Part shown: positions 23,401 to 34,298 of the stretch, piece after piece
Position numbering within the stretch: position 1 is the stretch's first letter
Layout of the letters: each line of letters starts with the position of its first letter
Source: Aristolochia californica
Lineage: Eukaryota; Streptophyta; Magnoliopsida; Piperales; Aristolochiaceae
Assembly (NCBI GenBank): GCA_029961685.1
Contig: JARWKL010000006.1
Location: 15,320,748-15,384,747, forward strand
Reading direction: 5' to 3'
DNA length: 64,000 nucleotides
Program-made: the position numbers and the translations under genes
Notes under the pieces: model-generated
What the model was told of the DNA's origin: nothing
Databases searched by the model: none
Seen by the model: only the letters and a program-made list of their open reading frames with translations

Positions 23401-26400
23401 TTCCTGTGTCGAAGAAATTAAAAATATATTTTAGTATAAATAAATTTTTAGGGATTATCATGTTTTTTTCAAATTTTTTTAATTAAAAATTCTTATAAAA
23501 ATATCATATAATTTTCTTAGTAAATCGTAAAGAAATTTTTTTTGAATAAATATTTGACAATTGATACCGTAATACTTTTAGAATGAGGTAATTTTCATTA
23601 AAATTTTGTGGTTCGACATTTTATTTGATTAAAAAATTATCGATATATATAGTAATATATTAGATTAATTATTAATTTTTATTTATTTCCCTAAAAGAAG
23701 CAATAAAGGTTCATTTAACTTTCCTAAAAAAATTAAAATATTTCTTGTAATTTTCTAATAAGTCACTAATAGTAATAGGATTTTATTTAAAGATTTTTTT
23801 GGAAATATGTATCATAAGAAAAACTATAAATATAAATTTTCAACTAGGGGCACTAAGGAGACCATAGTAAATTTATGGCCAGATTCCAAAATTACAAAAT
23901 AAGTTAGACAACATTTGGAGTAAAAAAGATTAATATTCGTATATTCTAATCCATTTTTTTTAAAAATACATGTATAATTTTATATATAATTTATTTGACA
24001 TATATTTTATATAGAGTATTAAATATAGGTTAAGCTCGAACTCGATTAAAATTATTAAGCTCAAGTTCGATTACAATTTTAGGTTCGAGGCTAGGGTTAG
24101 CCGAGGTCGAATTAAAAATATTTAAATCAAGCTCGACTTGAACAAGGTTAAAATTCAACCGGATTCGATGTCACCCTTATGCCCAATTTTAAGTAGATGT
24201 CATTTCTAATTTTATATAAAATATATATATAATTTTATATATAATTTATTTGATATATATTTTTAAAAAATTTTAAATAAATATTAAAATTTAAACTCGG
24301 TTAAAATTAATAAACCCGAGTTCCATATCAATTTTAGGATTCCGAAGCGTTCGAAATATTTTTTCGTTTTCGTCGTCATCATTTTTTGTTTTCAGTCTCT
24401 CGATCTGACCATTAGCGGGTCTCTTTCGGTCAGTCGGGTTGCCGGATCGGGTCAGACCTCATTGAATGCTTTTCTTTAATGGCATGGCTACCTCTAATAT
24501 CCTGGCTCCTTCCCATAAATGATGAAGGGTCTTGTTGATCAAATTTGACGAAAAAACCCTTACCGAAATTACAAGTTGATCCCTATGGGCAATACCTTTA
24601 ATATTAATGTTATCAACCTGTGGATGGATATCCATGTGTAGGTCAGCTGGAGTTGTGGGTTGGTGGGCTTTCACCCAGGATCAAAATATTTTGGATCATC
24701 CTATTATTGTGGACCCATCAAATAAACTATGTGATCTTCTGCTCCCTAATGCGTGGCGATTTTTTGTTTTTGTGTTTTTTTATGTCACTAGAATAATGGA
24801 AGCACAACGTGTGCAATTGAAAAGAAATTAAGATATGTTATAGGACAAAAGGAAAAGAACCTCGGATCAAAATTTCTAAATTAAAATTTAATATGTAGGT
24901 CTCGACCTCTGGTTTAAATGTCAAATATAAAAAGTATATTTCAAAACGATTCTCAGGATACGAGCGAGTTGGAATGCTCCACAAAAACATATAAAACAAT
25001 CCAAGTTGCAGACGGAAGACAACCATGATCGGACTCCAACAAGAGTTACATGTAGTGTGGGGGATGCCAGTTTATATTACATAATGAGTATGTTGCTGAA
25101 CACGATCAATTCTTTACTTTTTTCTTTAGGAAGACCCTGCGGCTATCAGTTACATTTCTCCTCTTGTTATGGGAAAAAATATTTGAAAAATTATACGTGA
25201 ACTTTTTATGGTGGGTTTTTGTTAAAATGATTTTTGGTCTAACAAAGTTTGAACGTGATCTCCATCAATTAAATCTTAGATAGACTGTGATTCAGAATTA
25301 TCTAAAATAAATTATTGTCTTCTACTTAATTTAACATAAATAAAATAAATAAAATAAATTTTGATCCTGAGTTGGATTTTGATTAATTTGTCTTGTTGGT
25401 GGGGACTGGCGAAGCTTAGGCGAGTCGATGGTTCAATGTACGAAATTTTCTGTAACACCTGTTTGGATTTGGGAGCTAGCGTCCGCAACCCAGAGAGCAG
25501 AGTGCAGGTGCAGAGCAGTCCAAGACAAGGGTAGGCGGGCAGCGCAAACTCTCTGGAGGATACTGCCTGTCTAGATAGAAAAAATAAAACAAAAGTAAAG
25601 AGATTCTTCTTTGGCTTCATGTGTATTGTAGAGTAACAAACAGACAAACACAATCCTCGATGCCGCATATCCCAATTAAGATTACGTACAGGTAAGAAGG
25701 AAAATATGTAATAGATTATTTCATCACTCACTTCAATTATTTGTTACTAATTTTATCTAAAACAAATATGCCTGCTTCTTGCTCTTTTATTTATTAGATG
25801 AATAGCAAGCAACAACGTAAACAGTTAAATAAATTAAGCAAATTAGGTGTTTAATAAAGGATAAATTATCATAAAATTATACAATAGTATAAAACTCCTG
25901 TAAAATATATAGATATATTAATTCAACATAAAATTCAGTAATTTTAACTACAGATTCTTTAAATTTGGGTTATGCACTATCTAAAAGGGATACTATTTTT
26001 TTACACTTACATAGAATAAAAATAAAATCACAACTACCCCCTAATTTGGGTAATTAAACAATTGCATACACAATAATCTTCACTCATAAAATCAATTCCT
26101 CTTAAAAAATGAGATAAGGACAATCACTAGTAGAGATTAGAGGAGTTTAGGTTAGAAGAACTAATGGGTAACCTTCTCACCCATGAATTGGGTTTAAATT
26201 TTTTTGAAAAAGATTAAATTAAGCATAAGAAAACTAATGCATTGGTATGTTATAGTGATTGTTAATTTAGTGATTTTGGTACAAATGACCTTGATATTCC
26301 TATGTTTGTTAAAATATTTAAAATATTTGCTAAGTTTAGAAAATGAGGAGCCCAAGCACAAATAAGTGAGAAAGAAAGTAACTAGTGCTACAAATGTGGC

Positions 26401-26461
26401 AGTAAAGACTACTTCAATCCTAACTGCACTCACGAGAAGTGATAAGAAAGTAAACAATTGA
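23401..26461. other. AT-rich intergenic DNA without a supported gene
   Basis: Mostly AT-rich. It holds a direct repeat (TTATATATAATTTATTTGA-type sequence near 23972 and again near 24235) and CTCGA-type words around 24010-24170 and 24295. Open frames are short and not domain-like, apart from a possible F-box-like start on the minus strand near 25690-25731 that is discussed as a weak observation. Confidence 0.5.
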
Positions 26462-26655
26462 AGAAAGTAACAAACAAAGAAACCCTCGTCAAAATTTGTT
26501 TTTGATCTCTATCCCGCATCCCTCATCTTGTCTCTTTTTCCTCTGAAATTTTTTTCCTCTCTCTCTCTCTAGAAAGTAACAAACAAAGAAACCCTCGTCG
26601 ATTTTTTTTTATCACTATCCCGCACCCCTCCTCTCATCTCTTTTTCCTCCGAAAT

Positions 26656-26679
<24 letters not shown>
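26462..26679 (+). repeat. Tandem duplication, 109-bp unit
   Basis: AGAAAGTAACAAACAAAGAA begins at 26462 and again at 26571. Each copy passes through CTATCCCGCA, CTCTTTTTCCTC and AAATTTTTTTCC and ends in a CT dinucleotide run. Two copies, diverged at a modest number of sites. Confidence 0.85.
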
Positions 26680-26688
<9 letters not shown>

Positions 26689-27002
26689 TGGCCTCCCTTT
26701 CCCTTCTCCCCCTCGCCGCGAATGCCCTCTCGGCCTCCCTCTCTCTCTCTCGCACTCGCTCTCCCTCTCGGCCTCCCTTTCCCTTCTCCCTCTCGCCGCG
26801 AACGCCCTCTAGGCCTCCCTCTCTCTCTCTCTCTCTCGCACTCGCTCTCCCTCTCGGCCTCCCTTTCCCTTCTCCCTCTCGCAGCGAACGCCCTCTCGGC
26901 CTCCCTCTCTATCTCTCGCACTCGCTCTCCCTCTCGGCCTCCCACTCGCTTCTTCCTCTCTCTTATCACTCTCGGCCTCGCTCTCTTCTCCCTCTTGGCC
27001 TC
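26680..27002 (+). repeat. CT-rich imperfect tandem repeat
   Basis: Three to four copies of an 80-95 bp module running GGCCTCCCTTTCCCTTCTCCC, then CTCGCCGCGAA, then GGCCTCCCTCTC and CT runs, followed by degraded copies up to the chromovirus 1 insertion. It resembles the pyrimidine-rich 5' leader of a plant gene, and the sequence right of chromovirus 1 (33134 onward) continues it. Open frames on both strands here are compositional. Confidence 0.75.
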
Positions 27003-27886
27003 TGTTACGGTCCCGGGTCATGGATCGAGTAACACGGCGTGGAACTTGAGACTCCAACACTCAGAATATAAGCTCAAGGGTTTGTATATGAGTCTTCCTC
27101 TTTGACCAGTGCTCGGCCAGGAGGAAAGCTCCTCTTTTGATGGTCCTAACGAGTTGTTGTGATAGGTAGGATACCCCACAACAATGTTGAGCTTGCTAGA
27201 GCAAGCTGCTCCATTTTCTTGCTCACAGCAAAGAGGGTTTGGCCCTCTTTGTTGCTGCTCTAGCTAAGAGTGCAATCCTTCTTTCTGAATTAACTTGAAA
27301 CACGAGTTTGTGATAGATTATTACCTCTTCTTTGCTGCTGTAATTAGCTCCCACGTTGCACCAGGATTGCTCAAGATCTGAGGATGAAGATCCTCACTTT
27401 TCTGCTCGATAAGGGAGGAATTGAGGCCCCTCTTACTGCTGCTGTCGAGAAGGAGGACAAACCTCCTCTTTGGGCTCAAAAAAGGGGCAAAAAGCTCCTC
27501 TTCTTAGTATGGATGATGATGGATCAAGTTGGGTGAAGATGAATGATAATGGAGGGTGAAGGATAGGTTGGATTTTTGGAGTAAACCCTAAACTCGAGAT
27601 CAAGAGATGATCTCAACCTGTTTACACAAGGTTATTCCAAAATCTCAAAGCTTACCTATTCCATTCATTCCTTTCCCTTAAATAGATCACGTCATGGAGT
27701 TTTAGGGTTAGGGTTACAATAATTCCCCATAATGCCCCTACATATAAAAGTAATTAGAAATAACTCCTACTTAAAACAATATAAGAAATAAATCCTACTC
27801 AAAGTAATCTAAGAAATAAATTCTATTGAGTGAGTTGTTGTTGCCTCCTTCATTGTGTGACTCGGTGTGCTATTGAGTCCACAACA
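27003..27886 (-). repeat. 3' LTR of chromovirus 1
   Basis: 884 bp, TGTTACGGTCCCGGG to GTCCACAACA on the plus strand. On the minus strand it begins TGTTGTGGACTC and ends CCGTAACA. The purine tract GGGGAGGCAGA precedes it in the sense direction. Confidence 0.9.
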
Positions 27887-28149
27887 TCTGCCTCCCCATG
27901 GAGAAAGAGCTTGTCCTCAAGCTCAAAAGCTGGGTAGACCTGTTTGAAGATGTCGACACATTCCCATGTGGCAGCATCGGGGTCAGTGTCCGTCCACTGA
28001 ATGAGAATCTTCCAATGGTCATTGGTCAGTCGTGCGCGTAACACCGCGGCTGGGTTAAGAATAACCTCGCCATGATCAACCAGTGGTAGGAATGGAGCGG
28101 ATGTAGGCTGCGCCCTGGAATGTGGCTTCAAAAGAGAGACATGAAACAC
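27850..28149 (-). pseudogene. Chromovirus 1 integrase C-terminus with chromodomain-like end
   Basis: Starts FHVSLLKPH, the usual end of the gypsy integrase core extension. It continues to ILIQWTDTDPDAATWE and FELEDKLFLHGEADVVDS, the chromodomain-like pattern of Trp/aromatic positions and a TWE turn seen in plant chromoviruses. In this family that domain is thought to direct integration to heterochromatin. The last codons run into the LTR. A +1 type break separates it from the upstream integrase frame (28128-28538). Confidence 0.8.
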
Positions 28150-29309
28150 ATCATGAATTTTGATGTGTCTGGTAGTTTGAGTTGATAGGTAACTGGTCCC
28201 ATGCGTAGAAGAATGGGAAACGGCCCAAAAAATCGGGGAGAGAGCTTATGACGTGGAGGTCCCACAAGAGACTGATGACGGTAGGGCTGGAGCCGTAGCC
28301 ATACATACTCCCCAACCTCAAAGGAGACCTCACGGTGGCCTTTGTTGTAGACATCCTTCATCCGAGCTTGGGCGCGTCGTAGCCATTCTGTGATATTCTG
28401 TAGCAGCAGATCCCCGTCCATGAGTGCCTGATCAATCGAGTCCACGCGGGTGGACCCTGGGTTGTACGAGAGAAGGCGAGGTGGATCTCGGCCATATATA
28501 ACCCGGAAAGGAGTGGAGTGCAAGGCAGAGTGGAACAAAGTGTTGTAATAGTATTTGGCCCACGGAAGTCATTGAACCCATTGCCGCAGACGATCACCCA
28601 CCAAGCACTGCAGATACTTCTCAATGGTGCGGTTTACCACCTCTGTCTGCCCGTCTGTTTGTGGATGATAGGCGGAGGAGAACTTCAATTTAGTCCCGCT
28701 CAAGCGAAAAAGTTTTCGCCAAAAGGTGCTCATGAAAACTGCATCTCTGCCACTCACAATGGATTCTGGAAAGCCATGTAAGCGAACTATCTGCTCCAGG
28801 AAAGTCTGAGCAACCCGTGTAGTTGTATAAGGATGAGCCAACGGTATAAAATGTCCGTATTTGGAGAATCTATCAACCACCACGAAAAGTACGGATTTGC
28901 TGGAGGGCAGGGGTAGACCTTCCACAAAATTCATCAAAATGTCAGCCCAAACCTGCGTAGGAAGGACCAGAGGCTGGAGAAGACCGACTGGACTCAAGTG
29001 CTCGACTTTGTTGCACTGGCAAACTAGACAGTCGCCCACATAAGTCGCAATATAGGGTTTAACGGCTTGCCAGTAAAAATCAGCTCAAATTCTATGCAAG
29101 GTCTTCTGTATCCCCTCGTGTGTACTGTCATGGTAGGCCGAGAGAATAGCTGGAATCAACGCGGACTCAGGTGGAAGGAAAAGCCGCTGCTTGTAATAAA
29201 TAAGTGAATCCTGGACGGACCACTTCAAATTCATTGTCCGTTCTAAAATCTTCTGATGCAGTTTCTGCAGTGCAGGGTCAGTGGCATGTGTGTCTCTCAC
29301 CAAGTCCAA
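28128..29309 (-). pseudogene. Chromovirus 1 integrase (zinc finger and core)
   Basis: Three broken pieces. 29309-29085 holds the HHCC-type beginning (YHDSTHEG supplies a His). 29039-28569 has CLVCQCNK, completing the zinc finger, then VVVDRFSKYGHF with the first catalytic Asp, DAVF with the second, and SAYHPQTDGQTE with the third acidic residue. 28538-28128 continues with FHSALHSTPFRVIYGRDPP. In the second Asp motif SGRDAVF replaces the more usual SDRD. Stops lie near 29090 and 28560. Confidence 0.85.
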
Positions 29310-29363
29310 AATGAGAAATCTCGGCTAGCTGATCGAATAGACCGACTGTTGATCCTCAAAACA

Positions 29364-29790
29364 TCATGACAAGGCGTTTGTTGCCTTATTTAATCTCCCC
29401 GCACGATATTCCACCGAGAAGTCAAATCCCAACAACTTACTGATCCAGTGCTGCTGTGGCGACATTGTCAAACACTGTTCTAGTAAGAATTTAAGGCTAT
29501 AGTGATCCGTGCGTATGAGAAAAGCCCGACCCCAGAGATAAGGCCTCCAATGTTGGACCACCTTGGCCAACCCAATCAATTCGCGCTCATACGCTGCCAG
29601 CTTGTGATGACGGACTGCCAACTATTTGCTAAAATACGCAATAGGATGGCCCAGCTGCTGTAAAACGGCCCCAATGCCCACGCACGAAGCGTCGCACTCT
29701 ACCACGAATAATTCATTAAAGTTGGGAAGTTGTAATACTGGAGCGGATGCGAGGGCAACTTTGAGTGCCATAAATGACTTGGTGGCCTAA
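29364..29790 (-). pseudogene. Chromovirus 1 RNase H
   Basis: Readable pieces in order on the minus strand: VVECDASCVG (first Asp, about 29700), [22 protein letters not shown] and IRTDHYSLKFLLEQ (29621-29364), then GAGRLNKATNALS-like sequence in which the usual DALS has become NALS, removing an acidic residue. A stop near 29622 separates the two halves. Confidence 0.75.
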
Positions 29791-31158
29791 TCATTCCAAA
29801 TAATTGAATTTTTCTTGAGTAGTCTGGTCAATGGTGCTACCACTGGCCCATAGTTCTGAATAAATTTGGGGTAGTAGCCCGTAAGACCCAAAAATACCCC
29901 GTAATGCAGAACATGACTGTGGCTGCTGCCACTGGTGAATAGCTCGGATCTTCTCGGGATCCACCGTAACCCCCTCATGTGAGATAATGTGTCCCAGATA
30001 CCCTACATGTGAAGTCGCAAAAGAACACTTGGAATGTTTCAAATAGAGCTGATGTGCTCGTAACAAGTCAAAAATAATCCTCATGTGTGTCAAGTGCTCC
30101 TCAACCGACTTGCTATATATCAAAATATCATAAAAAAATAGAAGAAATGTTTTTCGAAGATAAGGCCTAAATACCTCATTCATCAAAACTTGAAAAGTGG
30201 AGGGTGCACTGGATAACCCGAATGGCATGACGACAAACTCAAAGTGGCCATGGTGCGTGCAAAACGCCATCTTCTCGATATCAGAGGGGTGCATCCGGAC
30301 TTGATGGTATCCCGAACGGAGGTCGAGCTTAGTGAATAACCACGACCCATGTAAATCATCCATGAGCTCATCCACTACCAGAATCGAAAACTTGTTTTTT
30401 ACTGTCTGCACGTTCAACTCCCAATAATCCATGCAGAGCATCCATGTCCCATCATGTTTCTTCACAAGTAAGATGGGTGAAGAGAACGGGGAGCGAATGG
30501 GAAGAATAAGACCCTGTTTCAACGTCTTCTTGCACTGACGCTCTATCTCGTCCTTCTGAAGGTGTGGGTAACGGTACGGTCGCACGACCACTACCTCAGA
30601 TCCTGGTTTCAGATAGATCATGTGGTCACAGTGCCTAAGGGGAGGGAAACCTAAAGGCTCCTGGAAGAGGTCAGAGAACTCCTCAACCAGACCCTCACTA
30701 GTACTGTCAGGCCGTTCCTGTGTCTGGAAAGTGTGCATGCGATGGGCCATGTCCACCTGACAGCCCTGTAAGAGCACCCGACTCCCGGCCAAATCAAAAT
30801 TAATGGTTAAAGCCAAAAATTCCCACAGAATGGGCCCCAATGTTTGTAACCATTTAATGCCTAATACCATATCAAATCCCGCCAGGGGAATAACAAAAAA
30901 TTCAGCATTAAATGAAGTAGAGCCAATGGAAAAAGTTATCGCCTTACTAATCCAATAGCTAGGGACCTTCTTGCTATTGGTCACTGAGATGGTGGCTATC
31001 GGATGAGTATGTATCTGGAGCTGGTGATGCTGTGCAGCTGTCAAACTCAAAAAATAGTGTGTACTCCCCGAATCAACTAGTCCCACCAGTTCTCGGTCGA
31101 TGACATGAGCTCGGACTTGCATTGTATTAGGCGATTTCTGGCCAGTAATAGCATGCAA
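29791..31158 (-). pseudogene. Chromovirus 1 protease-reverse transcriptase frame
   Basis: An unbroken 455-residue stretch. Protease: LVGLVDSGSTHYF near residues 24-36 contains the DSG active site. [48 protein letters not shown] and HFEFVVMPFGLSSAPSTFQ mark the successive RT blocks. The catalytic motif, normally FFDDIL, reads FFYDIL with Tyr at 30130-30132 in place of the first Asp, so DNA synthesis should be abolished. The frame ends just before RNase H. Confidence 0.9.
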
Positions 31159-31229
31159 GGATATATCACAGTGATTCCTCCTCGATAATATCCTCTGGCT
31201 CCTTTGAATCCTCCACCTCGAGCCAAAAT

Positions 31230-32217
31230 AATCGTTTACATTGGTGTCCTACCCGATACTCCTCATCGCAATTATAACATAAATTTTTGGACCTCCTTTC
31301 TGCCATCTTTGCTCTCGTTAATTTTTTTATAAAGCTCAGTAGGGAATTACCAGGGTGTGGATCGGCTACCCGAGTTGTAGTTGGAGTGTGTCTAGATGGG
31401 GCTGCTGGAGATGCTCCATGAGATGAAGTATAGCGGTGCCCTTGCCACGTGGAGGAAGTGTTCCTCTCACCTGACCAACCTGACTTACGTTACTGCAACT
31501 GTTGTCGTTGTTTCATTGCTCGTGCCATATTCATTCCATGAGCTAAATCCGTAGGCATAAGGAGTTCTACCTCTATCCGTAAATACTCATTGAGACCTGC
31601 TGGTCAACCAATACATTTTCACCAGCACGAGCCAAATTTTCCTGGAATAGTTTTTGATATTGTTCCACCGACCCAGTTTGTCGCAATAGGACTAACACTC
31701 CCAGGGGGTTGATGTTGGCGGGAGGGCCAAATCTAACTGTGCATAGATTTTTAAATTCTCCCCAAGTCATCCTTGGTCTCTCTTTATCTACTTGAGTAAT
31801 CCATGACATGGCTTCATCTGTCATATGGAACGAGGCTAGTTGCACCTTATCCCATTTAGTAGTCCCTTGGTTCAATTTTTTTTTCACATCTATGCAACCA
31901 AATTAAGGGATCAACTGAACCATTGAAAGAAGGAAACTCTAACTTGGTGTACCTTGGAACTGTGCCTCCATGCTGGGGTCCTTGGACAACAGTGCGCCCA
32001 GGCCACTGCTCCCCTCTTCTGTGATATGGTTGAGCAACCTCTCGCACCTTTGGGCTCTGATGTCTCTCTGTCCTCAACTCCGTTAGCATGCTGATGACTC
32101 GGCTCATCTCTTCTTCCAAACCACAAACCTTCCCCAACACTTGTTGTGCTGTTTCAAGGCTATCTTCTATCTATTGTATCTTAATTTGGATTTATTCATT
32201 GCTGATATTATCCCCAT
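31230..32217 (-). pseudogene. Chromovirus 1 gag with intact zinc knuckle
   Basis: The start ATG (32217-32215) lies about 10 nt inside the primer site, but one G fewer than the homologous start at 57148 shifts the frame. Readable blocks are LEEEMSRVISMLTELR (a helical N-terminus), YTKLEFPSFNGSVDPLIWLHRCE (the retrotransposon gag core), DEAMSWITQVDKERPRMTWGEF, and near 31230-31275 CYNCDEEYRVGHQC, a complete CX2CX4-5HX4C knuckle. Frameshifts lie near 31880 and 31600. By family, gag forms the particle that packages the RNA. Confidence 0.8.
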
Positions 32218-32225
32218 GTTACCCT

Positions 32226-32237
32226 GCTCTGATACCA
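32226..32237 (-). other. Primer binding site, tRNA-iMet (chromovirus 1)
   Basis: The minus strand reads TGGTATCAGAGC exactly, three bases inside the 5' LTR end at 32241. Confidence 0.92.
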
Positions 32238-32240
32238 AGT

Positions 32241-33133
32241 TATTACGGTCCCGGGTCATGGATAGAGTAACATGGTGTGGAACTTGAGACTTCAGCACTC
32301 AGAATTTAAGCTCACTACACGTCAAGGGTTTGTATATGAGTCTTCCTGTTGACCAGTGCTCGGCTAGGAGGAAAGCTCCTCTTTTAATGGTCCTAACGAG
32401 TTGGTGTGATAGGTAGGATGCCCCACAACAACGCTGAGTTTGCTAGAGGAAGCTGCTCCCTTTTCTTGGTCATGGCAAAGAGGGTTTGGCCCTCTTTGTT
32501 GCTGCTCTAGCTAAGAGTGAAATCCTTCTTTCTGAATTAACTTGAAACACGAGTTTGGGATAGATTATTACCTCTTCTTTGCTGTTGTGATTAGCTCCCA
32601 TGTTGCACCAGGATTGTTCAAGATTTGAGGATGAAGATCCTCACTTTTCTGTTCGATAAGGGAGGAATAGAGGCCCCTCTTGCTGATGCTGCTGAGAAGG
32701 AGGACATACCTCCTCTTTGGGCTCAGAAAAGGGTCAGGAAGCTCCTCTTCTTAGTATGGATGATGATGGATGGAGTTGGGTGAAGATGGATGGCAATGGA
32801 GGGTGAAGGATAGGTTGGATTTTTGGAGTAAACCCTAAACTCGAGATCAAGAGGTGATCTCAACCATTTTACACTAGGTTATTCCAAAATCTCAAAGCTT
32901 ACCTATTTCATTCATTTCTTTCCCTTAAATAGATCACGTCATGGAGTTTTAGGGTTAGGGTTACAATAATTCCCCATAATGCACCTACATATAAAAGTAA
33001 TTAGAAATAACTCCTACTTAAAACAATATAAGAAATAAATCCTACTCAAAGTAATATAAGAAATAAATCCTATTGAGTGAGTTGTTGTTGCCTCCTTCTT
33101 TGTGTAACTTGGTGTGCTATTGATTTCACAACA
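32241..33133 (-). repeat. 5' LTR of chromovirus 1
   Basis: 893 bp. It matches the left LTR closely; the plus-strand left end reads TATTACGG instead of TGTTACGG. Its right end has the variants GTGTAACT and TTTCACAACA, which recur in the left LTR of element 4 but not in the other LTRs. Confidence 0.9.
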
Positions 33134-33749
33134 GCCTCCCACTCCTTTCTCCCTGTCGCTACTCTCTTTTCTCCCTAAATACCTCCCGATTTCAATTTTT
33201 GACATTTTGGCTTCGATATCTTCAATTCTAGTTTGATTTGGCTTCAATTTTCCCCATCTTTTAGAAGGTAAGCCTTAACCTAATTTTTTTATTAATTTAT
33301 TTTTTATTTAATTTAATTTTAATTTATGTGTGTAATTTGTATTGATTATTTCATAATTGTGGGATTTATAGAGAGTTCTCCATCCTCCGGTTGTAACCTA
33401 AGGTGCCTCTCTCTCATCCCATTCCTGTGGTCATCTTAAAGCTCACAAATCGAACCTCTCCAGCATACAATTTTCATTCGACATCATCAGCCATTTGGCA
33501 GAAAAGAAACCAATCGAATCCTACCACTTGTTTGATCAAATGACGAAATCAACTGCAAATATTGATTTTGACCCAAAATTTGCAACTCCCTTCTCTCTAC
33601 TCTTTCATCTGGCGGGCACTTACAATTTTCTCATGTTGTCTTTGATACAATGTTTTTTAGAAAAATCAGCTTCAATTCCATTGGTTTTGGTGTTTTCATA
33701 AACCAGTTTTGTCGAGTTTCCGAAGTGGATAAAGTTATGTGTTTATTGG
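33134..33749 (+). other. Host flank of chromovirus 1 with possible spliced leader
   Basis: Continues the CT-rich sequence left of the element (GGCCTC joined to CCACTCC). It reads like a plant 5' leader: CTTTTAGAAG is followed by a GTAAGC splice-donor consensus at 33268. Further on is a 68-codon open frame from 33495 with no domain I recognise. The 72 bp at 33134-33205 recur inside element 4 at 54093-54164. I cannot show that a functional gene exists here. Confidence 0.45.
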
Positions 33750-34286
33750 TGTTGGAAGATGGGCTCCAGCCCACACGACCAAGGAAGCCCTACATATCTA
33801 AGAGTATTATAACATGGGCTACATGACCAAGGAAGCCCTACATATCTAAGAGTATTATAACATGGGCCACATGACCAAGGAAGCTCTACATATCTAAGAG
33901 TATTATAACATGGGCCACACGACCAAGGAAAGCTCACAAGATGGGCCCAAGCCCATAAGAAGTAGGACCCACCATGATTACAACGAGCTGACATACTTAT
34001 CACATAAGTTGGAAGATCAAGAAGGACTCACAGAGTATCTTTATCTTATGGTCACATCCTAGAAGAGTTCTAGTTTGAGTTATGTTTATCTTTTATCTAT
34101 ATTGAGTTGTTTAATTATGATCGGACTTATCTTTAAGTGTTAGAGTTTGGGTGTAATTGGGACAAAGGTAGTTTTATTGTAATTGGACTCTACTACCTTC
34201 CTCTATTATAAATAGAGGTTCAAGTACTCTGATTATAATAAGTTAATGAAGTCAATGATGTAATTCTCTTTTCCATAAATTCAACA
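33750..34286 (+). mobile_element. Copia 5' LTR with internal minisatellite
   Basis: 537 bp from TGTTGGAAGATGGGC to ATAAATTCAACA, with a TATAAATAG box at 34207. A primer site follows immediately. It is related to the LTR of copia N (15887-17749) and more distantly to the LTR at 62137. No second LTR copy is found downstream. Confidence 0.85.
33776..33933 (+). repeat. 48-bp minisatellite inside the copia LTR
   Basis: About 3.3 copies of a unit containing GACCAAGGAAGC, CTACATATCTAAGAG and TATTATAACATGGGC. Because 48 is a multiple of three it yields a spurious repetitive open frame on the minus strand. Confidence 0.88.
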
Positions 34287-34298
34287 TGGTATCATAGC
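34287..34298 (+). other. Primer binding site, tRNA-iMet type
   Basis: TGGTATCATAGC, one mismatch from TGGTATCAGAGC, directly after the LTR end. Confidence 0.8.

Larger units (their letters stand above)
27003..33133 (-). mobile_element. Chromovirus 1: full-length Ty3/gypsy element, TSD GCCTC
   Basis: 6131 bp with LTRs 27003-27886 and 32241-33133, a primer site next to the right LTR and a purine tract next to the left LTR, so it is transcribed on the minus strand. Internal order is gag, protease, RT, RNase H, integrase, chromodomain-like end, which is the Ty3/gypsy order. GCCTC occurs at 26998-27002 and 33134-33138, a perfect 5-bp target duplication. Frames are broken in gag, after RT and in integrase, and the RT active site is mutated, so it is not autonomous. 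Related to the element at 53218-58010. Confidence 0.93.

Noticed and set aside
23054..23461. 135-codon Arg/Gly-rich frame on the minus strand and an 81-codon frame on the plus strand
   Set aside because: GC-rich leader region of the bZIP gene with homopolymer C runs. Splice signals fit a non-coding exon better.
26688..27105. Overlapping open frames of 83-127 codons on both strands, Ser/Leu/Pro or Arg/Glu-rich
   Set aside because: Produced by the CT/GA-rich tandem repeat in several frames at once. No domain, and they run into the chromovirus 1 LTR.
33743..34003. 86-codon repetitive open frame on the minus strand
   Set aside because: A product of the 48-bp minisatellite in the copia LTR, whose unit length is a multiple of three.
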